Shown piece after piece: positions 63,725 through 64,000 of a DNA stretch of 64,000 bases. Source of the DNA: Rhodococcus sp. AW25M09. GTDB lineage: Bacteria; Actinomycetota; Actinomycetes; Mycobacteriales; Mycobacteriaceae. The stretch is taken from assembly GCF_000333955.1 (NCBI RefSeq), contig NZ_CAPS01000116.1:1-64000 (forward strand), in the 5' to 3' direction. Made by a program: the position numbers and the translations under genes. A model generated the notes under the pieces. The model saw only the letters and a program-made list of their open reading frames with translations. It did not search any database and had not been told where the DNA came from. Numbering within the stretch: the first letter of the stretch is position 1; each line of letters starts with the position of its first letter.

Positions 63725-64000
63725 ATGCCGGTACGGATCGATCGATCAGGCCCCGTCACCACGATCGTCCTGTCGCGCCCGGAGGTGCGGAATGCAGTCG
63801 ACGGCCCCACCGCGCAGGAACTGACTCAGGCATTCGAGGAGTTCGACGCCGACGAATCCGCATCGGTGGCCGTGCTCTGGGGCGAGGGCGGCACGTTCTG
63901 CTCGGGAGCCGACCTCGAGGCGTTGGGCACGACGCGTTCCAATCACGCGACCGAACACGGCGACGGCCCGATGGGTCCGACGCGAATGCGGTTGTCCAAG
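63725..64000 (+). CDS. Enoyl-CoA hydratase/isomerase (crotonase) family, N-terminal part
   Basis: The first 92 codons, cut by the right edge. The start is VRIDRSGPVTTIVLSRPEVRNAVDG, then FEEFDADESASVAVLWGEGG and FCSGADLEALG, the CoA-binding and oxyanion-hole region of crotonases. Divergent from the TetR gene, so it is likely co-regulated with aidB. Substrate unknown. Confidence 0.88.
   Translation, partial: MPVRIDRSGPVTTIVLSRPEVRNAVDGPTAQELTQAFEEFDADESASVAVLWGEGGTFCSGADLEALGTTRSNHATEHGDGPMGPTRMRLSK

Overview
This window looks like chromosomal DNA of a high-GC mycolic-acid actinobacterium, most likely Rhodococcus or a close relative in the Nocardiaceae. The evidence is high GC with GTG/ATGA-type overlapping starts, an MspA-family porin (the mycolate outer-membrane porin), and a gene order that follows, with insertions, the M. 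tuberculosis rv0946c-rv1003 interval as I know it (rsmI, pmt, glpR, rimJ, moeA-like glp, galU, formyl-THF cyclo-ligase, FmdB, mscL, moaB2, pepD, mprB, mprA, VWA/MoxR pair, purH, purN, perM, rv0954-like, sucD/sucC, M23 peptidase, uvrD-type helicase, chorismate mutase, pgi). The genus is an inference; no rRNA is present.

Layout. 1-9.3 kb is accessory-like around rsmI/pmt: DoxX, GntR, ArsC, SoxR with a SoxR-box-like site, SDRs, an ArpA/ScbR-like TetR, two tandem GyrI-like effector-binding proteins, and a GT2 glycosyltransferase with a hexapeptide acyltransferase. 9.5-16.1 kb has a tRNA-Ala and the divisome/metabolism block glpR-rimJ-glp-galU, then the divergent cyclo-ligase, FmdB, a SAF protein and mscL; glp carries an apparent single-base frameshift. 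16.2-23.4 kb has a lipoprotein, an MspA porin and the envelope-stress block mprA-mprB-pepD-moaB2-small protein, with two tandem TCTCAG-N5-TCTCAG sites where MprA should bind. 23.7-28.8 kb has CorA, a Tat-exported phosphatase, and an island holding the last 43 codons of rtcB, a LAGLIDADG endonuclease and a VIT1-type transporter, bounded by two nearly identical 60-bp palindromes. 28.9-31.7 kb is a divergent zinc-starvation ribosome locus (L32, L31B, Mrf-type CobW / L28, L33, S14, S18) with two Zur-like boxes between the arms. 31.7-44 kb has transport, lipoprotein and DUF1707 genes, the VWA-MoxR pair, purine synthesis (purH, purN), perM and an rv0954-like antigen. 43.3-48.4 kb is a sulfone-sulfur pair (sfnG and a DszC/SfnC-like oxidase), a MerR gene with a nonsense codon, and a hydrolase. 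48.5-64 kb has sucCD, an M23 peptidase, a UvrD/PcrA helicase, chorismate mutase, gabD, pgi, an AbiEi/DUF559-type protein, and a TetR-AidB/crotonase region running off the end.

The most unusual signal is a recurring arrangement. Two AbiEi/Vsr-like (DUF559-type) putative nuclease genes, at 37.3-38.1 kb and 60.4-61.4 kb, are each bracketed by two copies of a 63-64 bp quasi-palindrome. The palindrome differs between the two loci but is related within each locus. A third palindrome pair brackets the LAGLIDADG endonuclease and rtcB remnant. This suggests palindrome-associated nuclease units that insert into 3'-end hairpins. A simpler reading is that these are ordinary 3'-end hairpins, and both readings are given below.
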